Assembly: GCA_964544885.1 (NCBI GenBank)
Contig: CAZJDX010000004.1
Location: 112,312-176,311, forward strand
Reading direction: 5' to 3'
DNA: 64,000 nt
Source of the DNA: QQVM01 sp964544885
GTDB lineage: Bacteria > Bacteroidota > Bacteroidia > AKYH767-A > 2013-40CM-41-45
Part shown: in pieces, positions 36,808-45,618 of the stretch
How the letters are laid out: each line of letters starts with the position of its first letter
Numbering within the stretch: position 1 is the stretch's first letter
Made by a program: the position numbers and the translations under genes
The notes under the pieces: generated by a model
Told to the model about the DNA's origin: nothing
The model's input: only the letters and a program-made list of their open reading frames with translations
The model's database searches: none

Positions 36808-38196
36808 ATGAAATACATTTTTAGCATCATCATAGTCTCATTTCTCTCCCTTGCTGCTGATGCTCAGTCCTTAAGCCCGGAGGCTGAGTTTCTCTTCAGG
36901 GATGTAAAAACGAATCTCTCCATTGCAGAAAAAAATGAAATAGCCAAATCGGCCGGAACACTTTCGAAAGACAGATCTACCTTTCAGTACATAGATCCCG
37001 ATTTAGATGAACCGATTGATATTGGGACTTCCGTTTCTATTTATGATTTCAACAAGGATGGCATTGAAGAAGTTGTGTTGTCAACAAGCAGTTCATACTT
37101 ATATGGGAATACAGGTGAAGGGTTTGAATTACTTGTGAAAGGGATGGCCAATGCGTATCAATCGGTTTTAAACTTGCCAGGCATACCTGAATTTGAGCAG
37201 AGTTCGGGTAAACAGTATCCCGATATTACTATCGGGGGTCCGGGTTTTGTTTTTCCGGTTTATGGATGGAATGGAAAAAGCTATGAAATTGTAGGGGAGG
37301 TTAAAGAGGGTGGGTTTAAAGTCAATAATGAAGTTGCTGATGTTGCATCATCCAATGTACATAAGGAAAATGACCTACAGGGATCTTCAGGAATGGAAAG
37401 TGTTTCAGAGCAATTGTCACCACCGGCAAATATGCTCTTCCATAATGTGATGTCTAATCTTACAAATGCTGAGAAAAACATGATTGCCATGCTGTCCCAG
37501 GTTTCTCCTCAGGATACGCTGGAGAAAACAAAGAAGGGAAGATCAAAAACGGAATACGATGTTTATCCGGTTGATTTCAACCGTGACGGAAGCGATGAAA
37601 TATTCCTGCGCGTGACAAACCTTCTCCTGGGTTTACCTACGTATAATTATTCTTTCTACGCGAAGGATCATTCGGGGAATTACAAACCCGCCCCGGGGAA
37701 GATTGGCCCTGCGGTCCGGATTATGCTCAATGGAAAGCAAGGCTTTCCCGATTTAATCAAAGGTGTTGCCGGTTTCTCACGAGAAATATGGATATGGAAT
37801 GGCAGCAACTATGCAATTGCGCAAAAGCTGGACCCGGATGCAAAAGTAGCTACAGAACTAATGAATGTTGAGGATGCGAACAAGTATTATAGCTCCCACA
37901 GCAACGTTAAGGGATCCAATACCGCGTTCAACCATTTTAACGGCGAATGGTACAGCCATGATTATAAATATTCATTTCGTATCAATGGAAAGGAGGGAGT
38001 GGCAACCTTGTCGAACTCTCCAAATTACAGAGTTGGTGATCTCATGTTGCGTATTGATTCTTTCGATGGCGCCCTCTATCACGGACAGCAAATATTTACC
38101 GATGGGAAATGGCATAATGTTACCATGCAATTACTGCCCAATGAAATTGTAATGAAAGGGAGCGGATATAACTGGAAGATGGTGCGGACAAGGTGA
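36808..38196 (+). CDS. Secreted protein with internal duplication, function unknown
   Basis: A 462-residue protein with signal peptide MKYIFSIIIVSFLSLAADAQ. Two tandem units of about 160 residues can be aligned: LSPEAEFLFRDVKTNL with LSPPANMLFHNVMSNL, IYDFNKDGIEEVVL with PVDFNRDGSDEIFL, and VYGWNGKSYEI with IWIWNGSNYAI. The DxNxDGxxE pattern resembles calcium-binding FG-GAP/VCBS-like loops. The last 90 residues form a separate small beta domain (FNGEWYSHDYKYSFRINGKE), lipocalin-like in appearance. There is no T9SS sorting domain or lipobox, so it is probably periplasmic or released. I do not recognise the family. Confidence 0.8.
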   Translation: MKYIFSIIIVSFLSLAADAQSLSPEAEFLFRDVKTNLSIAEKNEIAKSAGTLSKDRSTFQYIDPDLDEPIDIGTSVSIYDFNKDGIEEVVLSTSSSYLYGNTGEGFELLVKGMANAYQSVLNLPGIPEFEQSSGKQYPDITIGGPGFVFPVYGWNGKSYEIVGEVKEGGFKVNNEVADVASSNVHKENDLQGSSGMESVSEQLSPPANMLFHNVMSNLTNAEKNMIAMLSQVSPQDTLEKTKKGRSKTEYDVYPVDFNRDGSDEIFLRVTNLLLGLPTYNYSFYAKDHSGNYKPAPGKIGPAVRIMLNGKQGFPDLIKGVAGFSREIWIWNGSNYAIAQKLDPDAKVATELMNVEDANKYYSSHSNVKGSNTAFNHFNGEWYSHDYKYSFRINGKEGVATLSNSPNYRVGDLMLRIDSFDGALYHGQQIFTDGKWHNVTMQLLPNEIVMKGSGYNWKMVRTR

Positions 38197-38321
38197 GGCT
38201 GAGGGATGCAGACATTCTTACTATGAGAACTCGACAAAACAGAACACTAATCAATTTGAAATATTTTAAGGTTATTGAAATACCTATTTACCCTATTAAC
38301 TAACCATAAAAACCAAAAAGC

Positions 38322-39398
38322 ATGAAAAAGACAAACATTATCACCGCATTATTTATTATTGCCGCCGCCTTCGGTATTCCTAAATTAGTGAATGGAAAGG
38401 TTTGGCGGGTTAATAACACACCTGCATATAATCAATTTACGGGTGCTCCACCTTTTGAGGTCTTTAGTAATTTGGGTCAGGCCATAGGCGATCCGGACGT
38501 TGGTCAAGGCGATACTCTGTTAATTGAAAGTTCCGGAACTCGTTATCCAGGAGTAACATTAAATAAAAAATTGGTATTAATTGGTACCGGATATTTCTTG
38601 GGTGAAAATCTCGGGAGACAACAGAATCAAACACCAGCAATTATTGATTATTTGATTTTCGGGCAAAATTCAAGCGGCTCAACAATTATGGGATTAAATA
38701 TCTCTGGAACCGCCTCATCTGGAGTGGCTTTATCGAATTTTAATCTCGATAGCATTGCAATTACCCGATGCTACATTAATGGAGACATTAATTTTCAGAA
38801 TGGAGCTGGTATTATACACAATCGAATTATCATAACCAAGAACTTTATCACTGGTGCAATAGACCAGCCTGCTGGAAGTCCCGGAACAATTACAAATTTA
38901 ATTTTTACAAATAATCAAGTCGGTTGGTACATGCAATTTGACGGAACGAACCATCATGGAATTGTTGAGAATAATGCGTTGGCTCGCGACATATATATTC
39001 AAGGGAACATCGTTTTTCGAAACAATATTATAACCGGTGGAACATTTGTCCAAAATCCTACCAATTCAAGCACAAATATCTATAATAACCTTTTCAGCTA
39101 TGCTCAACCGGCATGGTTGACGGGAGGTGATAACAATTTTGGAGTGGCTTCAAATATTATTTATCACTCTACAGGAACGACTGATAGTATATTTACTCCA
39201 AAGGCAATAAGCGACTGTCCGCAGTGCTATCAGGGTTTTCCCGGTGGAACTGCCATGCTTGGTATGTTTGGCGGCAGTGATCCGTACATATTAAGTGGAA
39301 TTCCTGCAATCCCGACAATTTATCAGCTACAGACTCCTGTAAACGCACCACAGGGAGGCACTATTCAGGGAACTATCAGTACACGTAGTAATAATTAA
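38322..39398 (+). CDS. Secreted right-handed beta-helix-like protein
   Basis: A 358-residue exported protein (signal MKKTNIITALFIIAAAFGIP). The body is rich in Asn/Ile ladders (NNIITGG, NIYNNLFSYAQ, ITRCYINGDINF), as in right-handed parallel beta-helix proteins, with an N-terminal segment (FSNLGQAIGDPDVGQGDTLL) typical of the cap of such helices. No catalytic residues are evident and there is no C-terminal sorting domain. It precedes the next T9SS gene by 18 bases and is probably co-transcribed with it. Confidence 0.75.
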   Translation: MKKTNIITALFIIAAAFGIPKLVNGKVWRVNNTPAYNQFTGAPPFEVFSNLGQAIGDPDVGQGDTLLIESSGTRYPGVTLNKKLVLIGTGYFLGENLGRQQNQTPAIIDYLIFGQNSSGSTIMGLNISGTASSGVALSNFNLDSIAITRCYINGDINFQNGAGIIHNRIIITKNFITGAIDQPAGSPGTITNLIFTNNQVGWYMQFDGTNHHGIVENNALARDIYIQGNIVFRNNIITGGTFVQNPTNSSTNIYNNLFSYAQPAWLTGGDNNFGVASNIIYHSTGTTDSIFTPKAISDCPQCYQGFPGGTAMLGMFGGSDPYILSGIPAIPTIYQLQTPVNAPQGGTIQGTISTRSNN

Positions 39399-39416
39399 TT
39401 TTAAATTCAGAAAATT

Positions 39417-40427
39417 ATGAAAAAAATTAACGTGCATCTGCTCGTTCTGCTACTGTGTTGTTGTACTTGTACCGTATCGGCTCAAAATATTGTGAAAGCA
39501 GAATATTGGATAAACAGCGATCCCGGTATGGGCTTGGCAACAGATATCCCCGGAATTACACCCGCCCTTAATGTTGCAAACCTGGTATTCTCTGTTCCCG
39601 CAACCATCAGTCCGGGTGTACATACGCTTGGACTTCGCAGCAAGGATTCAAACAATCGCTGGAGTCATACGAACATGTTTCCCGTACTTGTTTTAAGTCC
39701 GCCTTCTAATCCGATTATTGATAGTGTTGAGTATTTTATAAATACTGATGCAGGTTTTGGAAACGGAACAAAGGTATTGGGTATTACTCCCCAACAAACT
39801 ATTGCTAATCTGGCCTTGACTATCCCCGCATCTCTTACAACAGGTATCCATACGATTGGTGTCCGGTCAAAGGATACTGATGGAAATTGGAGCCATACCA
39901 ATTTTTATCCGGTTCTGATAAATGATTCCACATCAGCAGGAGTTATTGTTGCCATTGAATATTTTTGGGATGTTGATACGGGTTTTTATCAAAACCTGTC
40001 CTATACACCTACAGGTATTGTAAGCGACCTCAACAATGAATTGATGAATATTAATGTTCCATTTAATTTGCCATTTGGACAACATACTGTTTTTATGCGA
40101 AGTCGGGATAGCAGAGGTAGATGGAGTCATACCAACTATTCTTCGGTAAATGTAGTGGATTCGAACTCTGTTGGCATGCATGAAATGGAACACAGCAGTA
40201 TTACAGTCTATCCAAATCCATGTATTGATCACATTACAGTCTCATCAGTAAATAATCAAAAAATTCGAGTGATTCTGTACAATGAAAGTGGCCAACTCAT
40301 TCTCGACAAAAGCATAGAGCATTCAGAGCAAATTAATACCTCACAGTTTGCTCCGGGTGCATACACTGTATTCATTTGGTCAGATCAAAATAAAATTTAT
40401 AAGACAACTCTTCTCAAAACAAGATAG
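39417..40427 (+). CDS. T9SS-sorted protein with three tandem repeats
   Basis: A 336-residue secreted protein. The signal peptide (MKKINVHLLVLLLCCCTCTV) is followed by three repeats of about 75-90 residues. Each begins with AEYWINSDPGMG-, VEYFINTDAGFG- or IEYFWDVDTGFY-like sequence and ends in GLRSKDSNNRWSHTN, GVRSKDTDGNWSHTN or MRSRDSRGRWSHTN. The C-terminus is a T9SS type A sorting domain (ITVYPNPCIDHITVSS...FAPGAYTVFIW). Function unknown; the repeats suggest a structural or binding role. A 15-bp perfect inverted repeat follows the gene. Confidence 0.85.
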   Translation: MKKINVHLLVLLLCCCTCTVSAQNIVKAEYWINSDPGMGLATDIPGITPALNVANLVFSVPATISPGVHTLGLRSKDSNNRWSHTNMFPVLVLSPPSNPIIDSVEYFINTDAGFGNGTKVLGITPQQTIANLALTIPASLTTGIHTIGVRSKDTDGNWSHTNFYPVLINDSTSAGVIVAIEYFWDVDTGFYQNLSYTPTGIVSDLNNELMNINVPFNLPFGQHTVFMRSRDSRGRWSHTNYSSVNVVDSNSVGMHEMEHSSITVYPNPCIDHITVSSVNNQKIRVILYNESGQLILDKSIEHSEQINTSQFAPGAYTVFIWSDQNKIYKTTLLKTR

Positions 40428-40442
40428 TAGTTAATGAATATA

Positions 40443-40503
40443 AATCCCATCTTATGCGATTGAAAGAAAAGTATTAACAAAATTGATTGCATAAGATGGG
40501 ATT
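40443..40503. repeat. 15-bp perfect inverted repeat, 31-base loop
   Basis: AATCCCATCTTATGC (40443-40457) is exactly complementary to 40489-40503. It begins 16 bases after the stop of the 336-aa gene. There is no T-run, so it is a bidirectional stabilising hairpin or a relic of a mobile element end rather than a classical terminator. Confidence 0.75.
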
Positions 40504-40654
40504 ATCACATAATTTAAGCGCATTTACTGTGAGAGATTATTTCAACAGAACTGACCAGGTCTTACACGGGCAATTGACAAATATTCTGCTTTATTCTCTC
40601 CTCTTAACAAGAAAAATGCCCTAAAGTCAAATCGGGATGAAAAAATGGGGAGCT

Positions 40655-40745
40655 TACATTCACCTTTGCAAAAGCTTCCTGCAGGGAATGCACTTTAAGT
40701 TTCTTGTATCTATTCTTAATGGGGAACCGTACCGTATTCTTTCGA
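40655..40745 (-). pseudogene. Relic of a NarL/LuxR-type response regulator 3' end
   Basis: Minus-strand translation reads TVRFPIKNRYKKLKVHSLQE followed by AFAKV. The intact regulator at 47480-48094 ends TVRFHIKNIYKKLEVHSLQE then AFAKV; by my count 23 of 30 residues agree. The receiver and the first HTH helices are missing, and the sequence before it does not match. It lies just past the stop of the CotH/LTD gene, on the same strand. A clear remnant of a paralogous regulator. Confidence 0.8.
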
Positions 40746-40798
40746 ACCCGTCGCAATTGAATGGATCAAACCCCGCTGCGAAACTCAGGTACAGCCGG

Positions 40799-43700
40799 TC
40801 AATACTTAATTAATTTTACCGGCTTTTCCGGAGGAACCGAGATAAAATACACTCCTTTTAGTAAAGTGCTTATATTGACAATAGTGATTTCCGGTTCTAT
40901 TTTTCCTGTAAATAATTTTTGCCCAAGCAAATTATAGATTGTGAAATCAGAACCGGCCAAATGACTCTTTGTACGGATCTGAAATTCATTTTTAGCAGGA
41001 TTTGGAAAAACAATGACATTGGAATTGAGATTTTCCTGCTTCCTTAATAATAAATTGCTGAGGGTGGGAGTCGGCTCGAGATAGTATATCGATGTAGTTC
41101 CATCCGGATACCTTCCCCAGGTTGAACGGTTGCTTTGTATTGAAAAAGATAAACTATCAATCAACAAATAATCATCCAATCTTCTCTGATAAATTCCCAG
41201 TGATTCGCCGGAAGCATTTAGTTTAAACGCAACATGCTTGGCGCCTTGTTCAATCTGATTGTCGGCCCACAAAATATAATATCCTCCGGCAGGAATAATA
41301 GTTAATGCCGGGAAATTCAAAGGTAATTGATGTTTGTCGTAATTTGATATTTGATCCGTTAAATAAAGTCCGCCGAGATTGATCGGACTGCCGCTGCTGT
41401 TAAAAATTTCAAACCAGTCATCATATTCATTGAAATCGTCTGCTATGATTCCGGTGTTAGAAGCCATTACTTCATTTATAAATAGACCACTGAAATCAGG
41501 TGGAAGAGTGTTAGCAGCTCCGGAAGAGCCCATGAGTAAAAAACTTTCGTGCCAATCCTGAACGAGATTTCCTTCTTTTGATTCATTCAGTTCCAGGGTT
41601 GCCCCTCTGCCATCAGCCAATGCCGGCCATGGCCTGGAATCGGAATATCTGATGCTATGGATCAGGTTGCCGTTATGATCGTATAGTGAAATCTTATCGG
41701 ATTTATTATCCAATTCATAAAATAAGTTTCCGCATATATTATTTACAGCAGGATGGTAGGATTTAAATAAAAGCGTGTCCTCGCAAATCACCAGATAGTC
41801 ACCCGGCAGAATAACTGTATTTTGCTTTAGTGAAAAGTTATTTTTTACAGTACTTAATCTCCATCCGCTTACATCAACCGCCTGGCTGGTTCTGTTAAAT
41901 ATTTCTACCCAATCACCCGTATTGTAATTGTCAGCGGAATGGTAGTTTATTTCATTTATATGTACAGTTAACCCATAATTGCCATGATGAGTATAATAGG
42001 CGCCTATATCAGCAGCAGAGCTGTCAGGGTCAGGTGGTGACAGTGGGTTTCCCGAATCAATACAGGGTGAGGTGTTTTTAAGCTGCAGATTACCTGTTGT
42101 TGCATGAATAAACTGAGGGTCAGCAAAAATATTATGATTGCCTGTAAGCAATTCTTTATCTGAAAGAGAATAGCTGATTTCTACTTCTGATTTATCGTCA
42201 ATCGAAACAGTTTCATAGATTGACCCCGCCAAAATGGAGTTTTGAATAAAAGCTTTTCCCCCGCCCCTAAGTGTACTCTTTTCATAACATGCAATGGAAT
42301 GGTGGTTTCTGTAGAAAGTATTTTGGTTCAGATAGGCAACTGATGAACTGTCTTTAACTCCGATTCCTAAACCACAGTCGTATATCAGGTTGCGGTAGAT
42401 CGTTGCATTTGACTGTGAGCCAATAGAGATACCTTTATCTGTACAGTTATAAATTATGTTATTTTCAACAATATTGTTGACGGAATTTATTCCAAAATCA
42501 ATTCCATCGCAGTTCGTGCCTGAGAAATCATGGATATAATTGTTCTTAACCACAGCATTAGTAACTCCCTTTAAGTCCAATGCATCAGTATCCGTAGCTT
42601 TATTGCCATTGAAAGAGCAATCTTCAACGATTGGGTTATTAATATTGTTTAAACTGATGAATCCATTGCAAGGATTGAGGGTGTGAAAGGCAGAGTTCCC
42701 AATATATACATTACCACCCTCTGCATAAAATGGCGGCCCGCCATCTGAAATATCCGAGTGTTCAAATCGTATGTTTGCATTGTAAGCGGAAATGGTCGAA
42801 AAATATTTTATCGGGTCATTACCGTAACTTCCATTACGAATATTTACATATTGTATAAGAATCGAGTCGCCTGGATTATCAGCAATGATACTGCCCCACC
42901 GGATACTTGCTTTATCATTTTTAGATGAATAAATTGTGTCGGCACGGATACTTATCAAACTGTCCGGCGTGCCATGTATTTTTAATCCACCTTCAACATA
43001 AATAGATTTATTCTCGCAAATAAATATTTCAACACCAGGTTCAACTATGAGTTTTGCGCCAGGTTTAATAATTACATCCTCTAATCCATACCAGGGTGAA
43101 TAAGCCACACTGAGTATGGTATCATTTTGAATCAGTGGAGGTATTATACTGATTGGGTCAGGAGCAAAGACTGCCGTAATGCTTGTGTCGCTTACCGGAA
43201 TAAAGACCATTTCCGGAGATGTGTTTCCTGATCCTTGCCATTCAATAAATTTATAGCCCGGTTTGGGAAAGGCTTTTAATTTTATTGGAATGTTTTTAAA
43301 ATATTGGCCAGAATATATTGAGTCTTTTAATAATACGCCACACAAAGATACATTTCCCCCGCCGGAAATATTTATTTCAACATGTGCACTATCCTGAATT
43401 CCGAATTGAGTAGTAATATGTTGACGAAGATGTTCTCCGCGATATTGTAAAAAAGTTTTGATAAAATCAATGTTGGAATGCCAGGATGACAGCGACAGAG
43501 GCGTACCCCATTTATTAATGTGCCTTGGCATTTGAAGACTTAGAAGTGCTTTTAAACTGTCTGCAATGGGCAAAGTAACAGCGGGATTAAATACTGTATT
43601 CAAAAAAGTGGATGTACGTTGTATAAAATCATTTTTGAACCCCTCATTTTCCAGCAGGTTTCTGAATAAAAAAGTTGACCAATCAGGCAGGTTTCCGGTA

Positions 43701-45322
43701 ATTCCTGAAACTTTACTCAACGTGTTGTCCATGTAATCGTCTCCGCCTAATTTTCCAAATGCATGTTCATTGTCGTTTGTAATCCAGCGCCACTTGCTTT
43801 CAGTATCATTGTTTCTCCAATACTTATTATTATAATCAACAATCCAGTAGCCGATAAATATTTTATGAATTATGTAATTGGTAAATTCATGAATGTCGAT
43901 TTGTTCAGAAACGTAATGGTAATTATCGTCCACACTCAGGTCATTGTTTTCAATAAAGTAAATCAGATTATTATAATGGTTTCTACTGCCTGAGACGACG
44001 CTTATACTGTCTTCGAGAAGATCAAGGTTGGCATTATTGGTGTAGTGATTGTTTGAAATATAGTTTTCATCCAGCCTTTCTCTTATTTCATAAATGCCGT
44101 TGTACTGTCCATTGATAAAAACAACACAAGGCTGATATTCCTGATAATCCACGTCTATTTTATTTTTTATCAGAGAGGTGGATAAGCCCTCACGGAAATA
44201 GGAAAGATTATAATCGTTACCGCCATTTCTTAAGAGAAAGGAATAATAAACGACGGATTCTCTGTCATTAAATAATTTATAGTTTATTTTATCATCGCCG
44301 TATTTTGATTTTACTTCGAGAGAAATTGGTCTTTGAGGTAAATTGAAAATGCTTGATCCGAATAGTTTCGCACCGGCATTTACATTAAATTTTCTTTGTT
44401 TATTCAGATCAAAATATTCAACATAAGCCGGAACTTCTCTACCCTTCATTGCATTTTGCAGTATGCCGTATTCAAAGTCATAGAAGTTTGAAATGTCTGT
44501 GGAAATTGAAATAACAGGAAGGTCGATGTTTTCATTTATGAAATAGGATTTAGTAATGACCTTACCCGGTAATTTTCCCGGTTGGTACGCACGAGCTTTG
44601 ATAACATAATTACGTGCAATGTTAAGGCTTCCGGTAAATACAGGAGAACTTTCAACCGGTGTTGTTCCATCAATGGTAAACCGTATGAGAGAATTGGGTT
44701 CCGAAGAACTGATTTGCAATTGTTGAGCAGAAGGGTAAAAACCCTCAGAAATTGAGAATATCGGTTCGGATGCATAATTCAGGGACGTTGAACCGAAAGA
44801 TGAATTAATTTTACCGGGCGTAGGTTCACTGTAATAATACCATCCCTGGGAATTTTGATTATTTCTTCCAATTGAAATATCATATTCCTGTACATCTAAT
44901 TTCAGACTATCCTCAAGTTCTTCATGATTGTTATATAGATAAATTGTTTCGCCCAGACTGCTGACCTTAAAGTTAGCATGTAAAGAGTTTATGGTAATTG
45001 TATCATTTTTGTATTTACTGTACGCGCGTTCTCCGGGATATTTGGATTCCCCGTCCGTCCATATAATCAGATATTGATCTGCTGACAAGACCTGGGATGG
45101 CAGTATCCATTTTCTCTTTATATCAGGATCATCAGTAATAGAATAGTTTTGGAGATTGATAGCGTATGCGGCTGTATTGTGTAACTCAATAAAATCCGAA
45201 AATTCTCCAAAATCAGGATCGCTTAAAACGGAACTGTTAAGGGCAAGAATTTCATTTATTCTGATTTGCGCATTTAAACACAGGCTCAGTAATATGAAAA
45301 CAATGAGCAGTGAATTTTTCAT
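40799..45322 (-). CDS. Multidomain T9SS protein: lamin-tail, CotH-like, beta-helix
   Basis: About 1507 residues from ATG 45322 (MKNSLLIVFILLSLCLNAQ signal). Domains in order: lamin-tail domain (about 20-150, IRINEILALNSS); chitobiase/Fn3-associated domain (about 190-260, IRFTIDGTTPVESSPVFTGS); CotH-like kinase region (about 270-620, NGQYNGIYEIRERLDENYI); a cysteine-containing InlB-like part; right-handed beta-helix (about 740-1080); two more lamin-tail domains (VHINEINYHSADNYNTGDWV, LFINEVMASNTG). It ends in a T9SS sorting domain (VIVFPNPAKNEFQI...LLKGVYFISV). Surface exposed. CotH-like proteins can be protein kinases; activity here is unproven. An alternative start at 45334 adds MTNP, encoded entirely by the inserted element. 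Confidence 0.88.
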   Translation of the reverse strand: MKNSLLIVFILLSLCLNAQIRINEILALNSSVLSDPDFGEFSDFIELHNTAAYAINLQNYSITDDPDIKRKWILPSQVLSADQYLIIWTDGESKYPGERAYSKYKNDTITINSLHANFKVSSLGETIYLYNNHEELEDSLKLDVQEYDISIGRNNQNSQGWYYYSEPTPGKINSSFGSTSLNYASEPIFSISEGFYPSAQQLQISSSEPNSLIRFTIDGTTPVESSPVFTGSLNIARNYVIKARAYQPGKLPGKVITKSYFINENIDLPVISISTDISNFYDFEYGILQNAMKGREVPAYVEYFDLNKQRKFNVNAGAKLFGSSIFNLPQRPISLEVKSKYGDDKINYKLFNDRESVVYYSFLLRNGGNDYNLSYFREGLSTSLIKNKIDVDYQEYQPCVVFINGQYNGIYEIRERLDENYISNNHYTNNANLDLLEDSISVVSGSRNHYNNLIYFIENNDLSVDDNYHYVSEQIDIHEFTNYIIHKIFIGYWIVDYNNKYWRNNDTESKWRWITNDNEHAFGKLGGDDYMDNTLSKVSGITGNLPDWSTFLFRNLLENEGFKNDFIQRTSTFLNTVFNPAVTLPIADSLKALLSLQMPRHINKWGTPLSLSSWHSNIDFIKTFLQYRGEHLRQHITTQFGIQDSAHVEINISGGGNVSLCGVLLKDSIYSGQYFKNIPIKLKAFPKPGYKFIEWQGSGNTSPEMVFIPVSDTSITAVFAPDPISIIPPLIQNDTILSVAYSPWYGLEDVIIKPGAKLIVEPGVEIFICENKSIYVEGGLKIHGTPDSLISIRADTIYSSKNDKASIRWGSIIADNPGDSILIQYVNIRNGSYGNDPIKYFSTISAYNANIRFEHSDISDGGPPFYAEGGNVYIGNSAFHTLNPCNGFISLNNINNPIVEDCSFNGNKATDTDALDLKGVTNAVVKNNYIHDFSGTNCDGIDFGINSVNNIVENNIIYNCTDKGISIGSQSNATIYRNLIYDCGLGIGVKDSSSVAYLNQNTFYRNHHSIACYEKSTLRGGGKAFIQNSILAGSIYETVSIDDKSEVEISYSLSDKELLTGNHNIFADPQFIHATTGNLQLKNTSPCIDSGNPLSPPDPDSSAADIGAYYTHHGNYGLTVHINEINYHSADNYNTGDWVEIFNRTSQAVDVSGWRLSTVKNNFSLKQNTVILPGDYLVICEDTLLFKSYHPAVNNICGNLFYELDNKSDKISLYDHNGNLIHSIRYSDSRPWPALADGRGATLELNESKEGNLVQDWHESFLLMGSSGAANTLPPDFSGLFINEVMASNTGIIADDFNEYDDWFEIFNSSGSPINLGGLYLTDQISNYDKHQLPLNFPALTIIPAGGYYILWADNQIEQGAKHVAFKLNASGESLGIYQRRLDDYLLIDSLSFSIQSNRSTWGRYPDGTTSIYYLEPTPTLSNLLLRKQENLNSNVIVFPNPAKNEFQIRTKSHLAGSDFTIYNLLGQKLFTGKIEPEITIVNISTLLKGVYFISVPPEKPVKLIKY

Positions 45323-45618
45323 AGGATTAGTCATTTACATCCAGAATGCTTGTAATTATGCACAATGTAGTTTACGTACTTCTTCATACTTTTTTGCTTG
45401 ATCAAAAAAGTATGCAAAAAAATCAAGCCAAATTCCCGCCTGCAACGGGCAGGGATTCTGCCTGCCGCACGAGCAGGCGCTTCCCGCCGCAATTAATCAA
45501 ATTCATGCTTCGAATTGTATATAAATAAAATTCCATTTTGCCTCTAAAAATTTGCTCACAAAAAATTCAGAGCACAATTGATAAGGATTATGGAACTAAG
45601 TGGTTAATCCTATTTTTC
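45316..45618. mobile_element. 293-bp MITE-like element with TIRs and 5-bp target duplication
   Basis: The element is 45321-45613. Left terminal repeat ATAGGATTAGTCATTTA (45321-45337) and the reverse complement of 45597-45613 agree at 14 of 17 positions. TTTTC flanks both ends (45316-45320, 45614-45618) as a target-site duplication. It carries no transposase gene. Inside are a 12-bp perfect hairpin (45385-45414) and a GC-rich tract with a GCCTGC/GCAGGC hairpin (45460-45478). It lies exactly between the stop codon of one T9SS gene and the start codon of the next. A second family member with an identical left end is at 63136-63533. Confidence 0.85.
45385..45414. repeat. 12-bp perfect hairpin inside the MITE-like element
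   Basis: CATACTTTTTTG (45385-45396) pairs exactly with 45403-45414 around a 6-base loop. It could act as a bidirectional terminator carried by the element, which would affect read-through from the upstream beta-propeller gene. Confidence 0.6.

Larger units (their letters stand above)
40428..40798. other. 371-bp gap with a large hairpin and a regulator relic
   Basis: This convergent intergenic stretch holds the 15-bp inverted repeat at 40443-40503 and the decayed LuxR regulator tail at 40655-40745. No intact gene was found. Confidence 0.7.

Noticed and set aside
36808..40427. CRISPR-like or DNA-level tandem repeats
   Set aside because: The repetition is at protein level with diverged codons; no short direct repeats with regular spacers were seen anywhere in the window.
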